A DNA stretch of 64,000 nucleotides, taken from assembly GCF_900091605.1 (NCBI RefSeq), contig NZ_FMCQ01000004.1:496001-560000 (forward strand), written 5' to 3'. Below are positions 17,617 through 24,921 of this stretch, in pieces. The notes below the pieces were generated by a model that did no database searches, was not told the origin of the DNA, and saw only the letters and a list, made by a program, of their open reading frames with translations. The DNA comes from Micromonospora tulbaghiae (GTDB lineage: Bacteria; Actinomycetota; Actinomycetes; Mycobacteriales; Micromonosporaceae). The number at the start of each line of letters is the position of its first letter. Position 1 is the stretch's first letter. Made by a program: the position numbers and the translations under genes.

Positions 17617-18060
17617 GTGGCGCGGAGCAGACGGCTGGCGGTCGGCGCGCTGGCGCTGGCGGCGACACGGGTGCTGGCTCCGGCGGGCGTGCGGGCACTG
17701 GCGCGCCGCCGGGCGCGGCGGGCCGGCGCCGATCCGCGGCCCGGCCGGTGGCAGGTGGTGACGGTGGCCACGGCGCCCGAGCAGGCGCTACCGGCCGGGC
17801 GGTGGCCCGAGCCGCTGCGCCGCCTCGACGGCGCGGTCGAGGTGTGGGCCCGTCCCGCCCCCGGCGGGCGCGGCACCGAGCTGGCGGTCCGCCCGCTGGG
17901 CGGGGAGTGCACGCTCCCGGGATTCGCCGCGCACCTGGTCGGCGACGATCCGGGCCGGTTCCTGCGCCAGGTGCTGCGGCAGACCAAGCAGCTCCTGGAG
18001 ACCGGCGAGGTGCTGCGTGCGGACCGTTCGCCGCTGGACCGGCCGGGGACCGCGACGTGA
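17617..18060 (+). CDS. Conserved hypothetical protein upstream of ADH-like gene
   Basis: A 147-residue protein with a basic, Ala-rich N-terminus that may form a membrane-associated helix (about 5-25) and a globular domain beginning RPGRWQVVTVATAPEQAL. The VEVWARPAPGGRGTELAVRP stretch and the C-terminal helix (LRQVLRQTKQLLETGEVLRA) resemble an SRPBCC-like fold, but I cannot name the family with certainty. GTG at 17617 has GGGAGG four bases upstream. Its stop overlaps the next start (GTGA), so it works with the ADH-like protein. Confidence 0.7.
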   Translation: MARSRRLAVGALALAATRVLAPAGVRALARRRARRAGADPRPGRWQVVTVATAPEQALPAGRWPEPLRRLDGAVEVWARPAPGGRGTELAVRPLGGECTLPGFAAHLVGDDPGRFLRQVLRQTKQLLETGEVLRADRSPLDRPGTAT

Positions 18061-19193
18061 GGGCGCTGTGCTGGGCCGGCGCCGGCCTCGTGGAGGTGCG
18101 CCGCGTCCCGGACCCGGAGCTGCGCAACGCCCAGGACGTGATCGTCCGGGTCCGGCGGAGCACGACCTGCGGCGCGGACCTGCCGCTGCTGGCCGGGCGG
18201 GTGCCCGAGGCGTCCGCCGGGGAGGTGCTCGGACGCGAGTTCCTCGGCGACGTGGTCGAGGTCGGTCCGGAGGTACGCCGGCACCGGGTCGCCGACCGGG
18301 TGGTGGTGGGCGCGGCGGTGGCCTGCGGGGCGTGCTGGTTCTGCCGGCAGGGGCTGCTCGCCTGCTGCGACAACGGCACGAGCGGCGTCGCGGCCGAGCC
18401 GGAGTGGGGGCAGCCGTCCGCCGGCGGTTACGGCCGGCCGGCCCGGCTGGGCGGCTTCGCCGGTGGTCACGCCGAGTACGTGCGGGTGCCGTACGCCGAC
18501 GTGGGCGCGTTCGCCGTGCCGGAGTCGGTGAGCGACGAGCGGGCGGTATTCGCCGCCGACGCCGCGCCGGCCGGCTGGTACGGCGCCGAGCTGGGCGAGG
18601 TCGCCCCCGGCGACGTGGTGGCGGTCTGGGGTGCGGGCGCGGTCGGCCAGCTCACCGCCGACGCGGCGGTGGCCCGGGGCGCGGACCGGGTGGTGGTGGT
18701 CGACGACCGGGACGACCGGTTGCTGATGGTCACCGGGCACGACCGCGTGGAGGCGCTCAACCACAGGTACGTGGACGTGCTCGCCGAACTGCGCGAACGC
18801 AGCGGCGGCCGGGGGCCGGACGTGTGCGTCGACGCCTCCGGGATACCGGCCGCGCCGGGCCGGTGGCCGGTGGCCGAGCCGGACGTCGGGGCGGCGCTGC
18901 GCGAGGCGGTGCAGGCCTGCCGCAAGGGTGGCGTGGTGGTGGTGCTCGACGCCCGGCCCGGGTTCGTGGACCGTTTTCCGCTCGGCGCGCTCGCGGACAA
19001 GGGGCTCGCCGTCCGCGCCGCCCGGCGCCGGGGCGGTGCCGCGATCCCGGCGCTGCTGGAGCGGATGGCCCGCGACGAGCTGGTCACCGAGCACCTGGCC
19101 ACCCATCAGATGCCGCTGGAGCGCGGCGCCGAGGGGTACGCGTTGTTCCGGGACCGGGCCGACGGATGCGTCCGGGTGGTCTTCACACCGTGA
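18057..19193 (+). CDS. Zinc-type alcohol dehydrogenase-like protein
   Basis: A 378-residue medium-chain dehydrogenase of the glutathione-independent formaldehyde dehydrogenase-like group. Cys38 (STTCGADLP) matches the first catalytic zinc ligand and the structural zinc cysteines are at 90, 93, 96 and about 104 (CGACWFCRQGLLACC). The usual GHE motif, however, reads GRE at 59-61, so the catalytic zinc histidine is replaced by arginine. The Rossmann region VVAVWGAGAVGQL (about 190-202) is intact. The GTG start at 18057 overlaps the upstream stop. Substrate is unknown; loss of the His may mean altered or absent zinc catalysis. Confidence 0.82.
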   Translation: MRALCWAGAGLVEVRRVPDPELRNAQDVIVRVRRSTTCGADLPLLAGRVPEASAGEVLGREFLGDVVEVGPEVRRHRVADRVVVGAAVACGACWFCRQGLLACCDNGTSGVAAEPEWGQPSAGGYGRPARLGGFAGGHAEYVRVPYADVGAFAVPESVSDERAVFAADAAPAGWYGAELGEVAPGDVVAVWGAGAVGQLTADAAVARGADRVVVVDDRDDRLLMVTGHDRVEALNHRYVDVLAELRERSGGRGPDVCVDASGIPAAPGRWPVAEPDVGAALREAVQACRKGGVVVVLDARPGFVDRFPLGALADKGLAVRAARRRGGAAIPALLERMARDELVTEHLATHQMPLERGAEGYALFRDRADGCVRVVFTP

Positions 19194-19224
19194 AGGTGAG
19201 CGCTGTGGATGGCACACTCGGCGG

Positions 19225-20400
19225 ATGCGCGCAGACCGTCCGTACGACCTCGTCCTGTTCGGCGCCACCGGCTTCACCGGCGGGCTGACCGCCGAGTACC
19301 TGGCCCGGCACGCGCCGGACCGGCTGCGCTGGGCACTCGCCGGGCGTAACCCGGACAAGCTGGCCGCGGTGCGGGAGCGGCTGGCCGCGATCGACCCGGC
19401 CCTGGCCGACCTGCCGCTGCTCACCGCCGACGTGACCGACACGGCGTCGCTGCGCGCGGTGGCGGAGAGCGCCCGGGTGGTGGCCACGACCGTCGGCCCG
19501 TACGTGCACCACGGCGAGCCGCTGGTGGCCGCCTGCGCCGCGGCCGGCACCGACTACCTCGACATCACCGGTGAGCCGGAGTTCGTCGACCGGATGTACG
19601 TGCGGCACCACGCCGAGGCGGTACGCACCGGGGCTCGCCTGGTGCACGCCTGCGGCTTCGACTCGATCCCGCACGACCTGGGCGTCTGGTACACGGTCAG
19701 GCAACTGCCGGCCGACGGGCCGATCGCCGTGGACGGGTACGTCCGGGCCGGTGGCCGGTTCTCCGCCGGGACGTACCACTCGGCGCTCACCGCGTTCTCC
19801 CGTACCGGTGAGATGAGCCGGGCGGCGCGGGCCCGCCGGGCGATGGAGCCCGGCCCGGACGGACGCCGGGTCCGCGCGCTGCCGGGCAAGGTCGGCCGGG
19901 TACGCGAGTTCGGCCAGTGGGCGGTGCCGCTGCCCACCATCGACCCGCAGGTGGTCCGGCGGTCTGCGGCGGCCCGCCCGGAGTACGGCCCGGACTTCCG
20001 CTACCGGCACTTCGCGGCGATGAAGCGGCTGCCGACGGTGCTTGTGGCCGGCGTCGGGCTGGCCGGTGTGGTGGGGCTGGTGAAGGTGGCGCCGACGCGG
20101 CGCTGGCTGCTCGGGCGGCTCGCCTCCGGGCAGGGGCCGACGGCCGCGCAGCGGGCGAAGTCGTGGTTCCAGGTGCGGTTCGTCGGCACCGGCGGCGGCT
20201 GGCGGGTGGTGACCGAGGTGGCCGGCGGCGACCCGGGTTACGACGAGACGGCCAAGATGCTCGCCGAGTCGGCGCTCTGCCTCGCCTTCGACGATCTGCC
20301 GGAGACCGCCGGGCAGGTCACGCCGGTCGCCGCGATGGGCGACGCGCTGCTGGACCGGCTGGTACGCGCGGGCATCACGTTCCGCACCCTGTCGGCGTGA
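19225..20400 (+). CDS. Saccharopine dehydrogenase-family / trans-acting enoyl reductase-like
   Basis: A 391-residue oxidoreductase with an N-terminal NAD(P)-binding Rossmann motif LFGATGFTGGL (8-18) and the family segments VVATTVGPYVHHGEPLVAAC and DYLDITGEPEFVDRM. The length and pattern match the actinobacterial saccharopine-dehydrogenase-like family that includes the mycobacterial trans-acting enoyl reductase, involved in lipid reduction. A hydrophobic segment at about 270-285 may contact the membrane. It follows the ADH-like gene by 31 bases and is likely in the same operon. The reaction is inferred only from family. Confidence 0.84.
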   Translation: MRADRPYDLVLFGATGFTGGLTAEYLARHAPDRLRWALAGRNPDKLAAVRERLAAIDPALADLPLLTADVTDTASLRAVAESARVVATTVGPYVHHGEPLVAACAAAGTDYLDITGEPEFVDRMYVRHHAEAVRTGARLVHACGFDSIPHDLGVWYTVRQLPADGPIAVDGYVRAGGRFSAGTYHSALTAFSRTGEMSRAARARRAMEPGPDGRRVRALPGKVGRVREFGQWAVPLPTIDPQVVRRSAAARPEYGPDFRYRHFAAMKRLPTVLVAGVGLAGVVGLVKVAPTRRWLLGRLASGQGPTAAQRAKSWFQVRFVGTGGGWRVVTEVAGGDPGYDETAKMLAESALCLAFDDLPETAGQVTPVAAMGDALLDRLVRAGITFRTLSA

Positions 20401-20431
20401 GGTTGACCCTCGACCCGCTTGAGGTCACAGG

Positions 20432-21640
20432 ATGACGGCCGTGGAGAGCGAGCTTCGCAGTATCGGCGAACTGGCCCGGGCCAGCGGGTTGACGGTCAGC
20501 GCACTGCGGTTCTACGACCGTTCCGGCGTGCTGGCCCCGGCCCGGGTGGACCCGGTGACCGGCTACCGCTGGTACACCGAGGAGCAGGTGGGCCCGGCCC
20601 GCCTGGTGGCCGGGCTGCGCCGGGTGGGGATGCCGCTGACCGGCATCGCCGAGGCGCTGCGGCACCGGCACCGGCCGGCCGAGGTGCACCGGCTGCTGGA
20701 CGCGCACCTGCGCCGCCTGGAGGACGGCCTGGCCGACGCCCGTCGCGAACTCTCCCGGATCCGAAGCCTGGTCGACCCGGAGGAGACCATCGTGACCACC
20801 CGCCTCGTACTGTCCCGCACCGACCTCGCCGCCGCCGTGGACGCCGTACGCTTCGCCGTCGGCGCCGACCCCGGCCTGCCGGTCCTGTCCGGTGTGCTGG
20901 TGGAGGTCGAGCCGGACGGGGTCCGGCTGGTCGCCACCGACCGGCACCGGCTCGCCGTGGCCCGGGTCGGCGGCACCGTCGACGGCCCGCCGGTGAGCGC
21001 GCTGCTGCCGGTGGCATCGGTGGACGAACTCCGCGCGCTGCTGGACCTCGACGGCGCCGACGGCGCCGAGGTCGTCGTGGCCACCGACCGTGTGACGGTC
21101 ACGGTGGCGGGGCGGCCGGTGACCGCCGTGCCTCTGCCGTACGACTTCCCGGACTACCGGAGGTTGCTGCGGGCGCAGCGCGGTGACGTGCCCACGTACC
21201 GGATCCCGTTCGACGCCGCGGCACTGCGCGCGGCGCTCACGGCCGACGGCGTGCCGGTCTGCCACCGCGCCCACGAGGGCGTCGAGCACGAGGTGGTGGC
21301 GCTCGGCCTGGACGGCCGGGGCGAGCTGCGCCTGGTCGACCCGAACGCTGTGGACGGCGCGGTCGACGTGGGCGGCGCGGCGAGCGCGGGCGGCGCGGCG
21401 AGCGCGGGCGGCGCGGCGAGCGCGGGCGGCGCGGCGAGCGCGGGCGGCGCGGCGGGCGCGGGCGGCGCGGGCGGCCCGGATGCGCTTCGGGTGGCGGTGA
21501 ACCGGGAGTACCTGCTGGACGCGCTGGGGTCCGGTGACGGCCAGCTCGTGCTGGAGCTGGACGGCCCGATCGCCCCGCTGGCCGTGCGGCGGGCCGACGA
21601 CGCGCACGCCTTCTCGGTCCTGATGCCGGTTCGCCTCTGA
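20432..21640 (+). CDS. MerR-type regulator fused to a DnaN-like clamp region
   Basis: A 402-residue two-part protein. Residues 1-115 form a MerR-type DNA-binding domain (SIGELARASGLTVSALRFYD, then GYRWYTEEQV) with a dimerisation helix. From about 125 the sequence resembles the DNA polymerase III beta clamp: FAVGADPGLPVLSGVLVEVE and VRLVATDRHRLAVARV, and it closes with SVLMPVRL, like the clamp C-terminal M-P-M-R-L. Only about 275 residues are available, fewer than the three domains of a full clamp. An Ala/Gly/Ser repeat interrupts it at about 314-345. It starts 31 bases after the previous gene. The role is unknown; it is not the replicative clamp. Confidence 0.85.
   Translation: MTAVESELRSIGELARASGLTVSALRFYDRSGVLAPARVDPVTGYRWYTEEQVGPARLVAGLRRVGMPLTGIAEALRHRHRPAEVHRLLDAHLRRLEDGLADARRELSRIRSLVDPEETIVTTRLVLSRTDLAAAVDAVRFAVGADPGLPVLSGVLVEVEPDGVRLVATDRHRLAVARVGGTVDGPPVSALLPVASVDELRALLDLDGADGAEVVVATDRVTVTVAGRPVTAVPLPYDFPDYRRLLRAQRGDVPTYRIPFDAAALRAALTADGVPVCHRAHEGVEHEVVALGLDGRGELRLVDPNAVDGAVDVGGAASAGGAASAGGAASAGGAASAGGAAGAGGAGGPDALRVAVNREYLLDALGSGDGQLVLELDGPIAPLAVRRADDAHAFSVLMPVRL
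21371..21460 (+). repeat. 18-bp tandem repeat inside the MerR-DnaN gene
   Basis: Four identical copies of GGCGGCGCGGCGAGCGCG run from 21371 to 21442, and a fifth copy at 21443-21460 differs by one base. In frame they encode G-G-A-A-S-A units, a flexible linker. Copy number is likely to vary between strains by slippage without breaking the frame. Confidence 0.95.
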
Positions 21641-21744
21641 CACTCCGGCTTCAGGCCCGCGCTCGCCGGTCCCGGCACCGCGTCGCGGCAGGAATCAGTG
21701 ACCGTGCGTGACGCCACCGTCGCCCCCAACCCTTCACCCCTTGC

Positions 21745-21820
21745 CGACTTTGCTCTGCAGCCATCCGCGCAACCCTGACGTTCCGTCGAACGCCGCCTGG
21801 GTGGCTGCAGAGCAAAGTCG
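21745..21820. repeat. Long intergenic inverted repeat (TTTGCTCTGCAGCC core)
   Basis: The 22-base arms at 21745-21766 and 21799-21820 (CGACTTTGCTCTGCAGCCAT and the near-perfect complement) differ at one position and enclose a 32-base loop. The element sits in the 439-base gap 21641-22079 between the MerR-DnaN gene and serS. The rest of that gap holds no convincing gene; a -10-like TAGCAT at 22030-22035 and GGAGG at 22062-22066 probably belong to the serS promoter and leader. Confidence 0.85.
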
Positions 21821-22079
21821 CCAGAGGGGCATGTCGACCGGAGGGCGGATCCGCGAGATTGACCAGGTCAGCGGGATGACGAGCGGTAACTGTGCGGCAC
21901 GGGCACCGGAGCACCATCACGGAATGTGAGCGCGACCGACCGACTGCACCACCACTACACGCCGTCACCGGAAAGGGCGTCGCGGCGGCGGGCTGCTCGG
22001 GCCGGGCCGGGGCGGCGGGGGCGCGACGGTAGCATCTGGAGGTCCCACCTGACTGCCTGGACGGAGGCGTACGAGCAGC

Positions 22080-23363
22080 ATGCTCGACATGGAGTTGATC
22101 CGGAAGGATCGCGAGGCGGTGGCGACCGCGCTGGCGAAGCGTCTGGATCCCGCCGAGGTCACCCGGGCGCTGGACGACATCCAGCGGCTCGACCAGGAGC
22201 GACGCGCCCTGATCACGGAGATCGACGCCGAGCGGCAGCGCCGCAAGGCCGAGGCGCGCGCGTACGCGGAGGCGAAACGGTCCGGTGGCACGCCGCAGCC
22301 GGTCGCCCCGGAGGCCGAGCGCAAGCAGCTCGCGGAGCTGGAGTCCCAGCTCGACGAGGTGCAGTCCCGGCTCCGCTCGGCGATGAGCGAGCTGCCGAAC
22401 CTGCCCGCCGACGACGTGGTCGCCGGGGGCAAGGAGGCCAACCGGGTGGTGCGCACGTTCGGCGAGGCGCCGGCCATCGAGAAGGTACGCGACCACGTGG
22501 AGCTGAGCCGCGCGCTCGGCCTGGTCGACCACGAGCGGGGCGTGAAGCTCGGCGGCTCGGGCTTCTGGATGTACACCGGTCTCGGCGCCCGGCTGGAGTG
22601 GGCGCTGGTGAACTGGCTGATCGAGCAGAACATCCAGGCCGGTTACGAGTTCCTGCTCCCGCCGCACCTGCTGCTGGAGAGCGCCGGTTTCGCCGCCGGG
22701 CAGTTCCCGAAGTTCCACGACGACGTCTACCACATCGACAAGCAGTCGTCCTCGCGCGGCCAGTTCCTGCTGCCCACCGCGGAGACGGCGATCCTCGGCG
22801 CGTACCAGGACGAGATCCTGGAGACGCCGAAGCTGCCGTTGAAGGCGTTCGCGTACACGCCGTGCTACCGGCGTGAGGCGGCCGGTTCGCACTCCGACGA
22901 GCGCGGCACCGTGCGCGGCCACCAGTTCAACAAGGTGGAGATCTTCCAGTTCACGCTGCCGGAGCAGGCGGGCGCGGCGCTGGAGGCGATGGTCGGGCAC
23001 GTCGAGGGCCTGGTCGGCAAGCTCGGTCTGCACTTCCAGACCAGCCTGCTCGCCGCCGGTGACGCGAGCGCCTCGATGAAGAAGACGCTCGACGTCGAGG
23101 TGTGGATGCCGAGCACCGGCAAGTACAAGGAGGTGTCGTCGGTCTCCTGGGCCGGTGACTACCAGGCCCGCCGGGCGGCCATCCGCTACCGCGAGCCGGG
23201 CGCGAAGCAGACCCGTTTCGTGCACACGCTCAACGGCTCGGCGCTCGCCACCAGCCGCCTGTTCCCGGCCATCCTGGAGCAGCACCAGCAGCCCGACGGC
23301 TCGGTAGTGGTCCCCGAGGTCCTCCGCGACAAGCTCGGCACCGACCGCCTCACCCCGCGCTGA
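22080..23363 (+). CDS. serS: Seryl-tRNA synthetase
   Basis: Class II aminoacyl-tRNA synthetase, 427 residues, which charges tRNA-Ser. The N-terminal coiled-coil arm (about 30-110) that grips the long variable arm of tRNA-Ser is present, followed by the catalytic core: motif 2 in CYRREAAGSHSDERGTVRGH and motif 3 near TLNGSALATSRLFPAILEQH. Length and motifs are complete. The ATG at 22080 gives the usual M-L-D-M-E-L start; an ATG nine bases later is possible. No T-box leader was recognised. The 3' end overlaps the convergent CcdA-like gene by 14 bases. Confidence 0.95.
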   Translation: MLDMELIRKDREAVATALAKRLDPAEVTRALDDIQRLDQERRALITEIDAERQRRKAEARAYAEAKRSGGTPQPVAPEAERKQLAELESQLDEVQSRLRSAMSELPNLPADDVVAGGKEANRVVRTFGEAPAIEKVRDHVELSRALGLVDHERGVKLGGSGFWMYTGLGARLEWALVNWLIEQNIQAGYEFLLPPHLLLESAGFAAGQFPKFHDDVYHIDKQSSSRGQFLLPTAETAILGAYQDEILETPKLPLKAFAYTPCYRREAAGSHSDERGTVRGHQFNKVEIFQFTLPEQAGAALEAMVGHVEGLVGKLGLHFQTSLLAAGDASASMKKTLDVEVWMPSTGKYKEVSSVSWAGDYQARRAAIRYREPGAKQTRFVHTLNGSALATSRLFPAILEQHQQPDGSVVVPEVLRDKLGTDRLTPR

Positions 23364-24312
23364 CCCGCTCCCCCGCCTCCGCCCCCGCCTCTCCCCCGCG
23401 ATCTTGCACTTCCGGCCCGCCAGCAGTCCGGTTCGCCCCTTCTGCCGGGGCCCCAAGTGCAAGATCGCGGGAGCGAGGGCGGGGGCGGGGGCGGGAGCGG
23501 CGGGTGAGGGCGGCGAGGAGGAGCGCGGCCAGGAGGGCCGCGAGGACGGCGGGACCTAGAGTGTCGACGGCGTTCACCACGGTCTGCTGGGCTCGGGCGG
23601 CGGCGCGGATCACCGGGTCGGTGAAGGCGTCGTACCGGCCCTGAGCGAGGCGCACCTCGTACCAGCCGTACCAGGCGACGTAGCCGCCCGCGACCAGCAG
23701 CACCAGGCCGCTCAGCCGCGGCACCCACGCGCCCGCGCCGCGCAACCGCGCCACCACCCGCCCGCGCAGCAGCGCCACGGCGAGCGCGGCCACCCCGACC
23801 ACGAGCGCCATCCCCAGCGCGTACGCGCCGAACAGCGCCAGCCCGCGCAGCGGCGACCCGGCCCGCAGGCTGGTCACCACGATCGCCAGGAACGGCGCGA
23901 TCGCGCAGGTCAGCGACGTGAGCGCGTACGCCGCACCGAACAGCGCCATGGACGGCCAGGTGCGGGTGAGCCGGGGCGCGAGCCGCAACGGGCGCGGCGC
24001 GGGCAGCCGACGGCCGGCGAGCAGCCAGCACCCGGCCAGCGCCAGCAGCACGCCGAGTGTCACTGTGAGCCACGGCAGCCGCGGCCGCAGCCAGTCCGCC
24101 GCCGGCGCCAGGGCCAGCCCGAACGCGCCGAACACCAGCACGTACCCGAGGGTCAGCCCGGCCGTCGCGGTGAGCGCGCGGCCGACCGCGCCGCGCCCAC
24201 CGTCGGGGCCGGCGACGAGCAACGAGAGGTACGCGGGCAGCATCGCGAAGCCGCACGGGTTGACCGCGCCGAGCATGCCCGCGGTCAGGGCGAGCAGCAG
24301 CGCGCCGGTCAT
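23350..24312 (-). CDS. CcdA-like transmembrane thiol-electron transporter
   Basis: A 320-residue membrane protein of the CcdA/DsbD-beta family with six or seven predicted helices, which moves electrons from cytosolic thioredoxin to extracytoplasmic thiol proteins. Key cysteines are in GAVNPCGFAMLPAYLSL (first helix) and SLTCAIAPFLAIV (fourth helix). Its ATG overlaps the stop of the TlpA-like gene (ATGA), so the two work together. The last 41 residues, beginning RSRDLALGAPAEGANRT, are encoded by the inverted repeat at 23391-23473 and the sequence beyond it; the family would normally end near the last helix. The stop overlaps serS. Confidence 0.87.
   Translation of the reverse strand: MTGALLLALTAGMLGAVNPCGFAMLPAYLSLLVAGPDGGRGAVGRALTATAGLTLGYVLVFGAFGLALAPAADWLRPRLPWLTVTLGVLLALAGCWLLAGRRLPAPRPLRLAPRLTRTWPSMALFGAAYALTSLTCAIAPFLAIVVTSLRAGSPLRGLALFGAYALGMALVVGVAALAVALLRGRVVARLRGAGAWVPRLSGLVLLVAGGYVAWYGWYEVRLAQGRYDAFTDPVIRAAARAQQTVVNAVDTLGPAVLAALLAALLLAALTRRSRPRPRPRSRDLALGAPAEGANRTAGGPEVQDRGGEAGAEAGERVSAG
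23391..23473. repeat. Inverted repeat with GATCTTGCACTT core at the serS/ccdA junction
   Basis: Arms lie at 23391-23411 and 23455-23473, sharing CCGCGATCTTGCACTT and its complement, with a loop of about 43 bases. Because it follows serS by 27 bases it may act as a terminator, yet it is also read as the last codons of the CcdA-like gene. The core is shared with elements at 44.8, 45.0 and 55.0 kb. Confidence 0.85.
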
Positions 24313-24905
24313 CCCCGGGCCAGCGTCTCGATCTGCCGGGTCAGCGCCTCGCCGTCCAGGAATCCCTGGTGGACTACCCGGCCGGCACGGTCCAGGACGA
24401 CGAAGGTGCTCTGCTCGGCCACCTTGAACCGGCGCCACAGCGCGCCCGCGCGGTCGTCGATCTGCGTCGTGCCGCCCAGGTCGAACTCGGTGACGAACGA
24501 CTTCATCGCCTTCTGCTCGCCGAGCCCGGCGACGCCGACGATGGGAACCGTGTCGCGGTAGGCCGGGGCGATCTCGGCCACGGTCCACGCCTGGCTGGCG
24601 CAGGTGGCGCACCAGGGCGCCCAGAACCACAGCACGACCGGCCGCCCGGCCAGGGCGGCGGCGTCGAACGCCGTACCGTCGAGGGTCTTGCCGGTGAACG
24701 ACAGCGTGGCCGGCACCCGGGCGGGTGACGCGGACGCCGGGGAGGCCAGAGCCGGAGACGCAAGGGCCGGAGACGCAGGGGCCGGGGAAGCGGGGGCCGC
24801 CGCGCCCGCCGGTGCGCCGCCCTCGGGTCCGGCCGCGCAGGCGGTAGCGGCGGCGAGCGTGACGGCCAGCAGGGCGGCGGCGGTCACACGAACGGCGGTG
24901 CGCAT
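24309..24905 (-). CDS. TlpA-like thioredoxin-fold lipoprotein
   Basis: A 198-residue exported thiol-disulfide protein. The signal ends in a lipobox ATAC (Cys23), followed by an Ala/Ser/Pro repeat linker (about 30-60, PASPALASPALASPA) and a thioredoxin fold with the redox site C-A-T-C in FWAPWCATCASQAW. It probably receives electrons from the CcdA-like protein encoded just downstream with an ATGA overlap. It sits 16 bases after the NuoF-like gene, in the same minus-strand operon. Confidence 0.9.
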   Translation of the reverse strand: MRTAVRVTAAALLAVTLAAATACAAGPEGGAPAGAAAPASPAPASPALASPALASPASASPARVPATLSFTGKTLDGTAFDAAALAGRPVVLWFWAPWCATCASQAWTVAEIAPAYRDTVPIVGVAGLGEQKAMKSFVTEFDLGGTTQIDDRAGALWRRFKVAEQSTFVVLDRAGRVVHQGFLDGEALTRQIETLARG

Positions 24906-24921
24906 CGGCGGCTCCTGGGTT

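Noticed and set aside
20432..21640. Replicative sliding clamp dnaN
   Set aside because: The MerR head, short clamp region and repeat linker, and the absence of dnaA or recF neighbours, exclude the housekeeping clamp.
21641..22079. T-box leader before serS
   Set aside because: No T-box sequence or specifier stem was recognisable; the visible dyad is the long inverted repeat, which resembles other dispersed elements.
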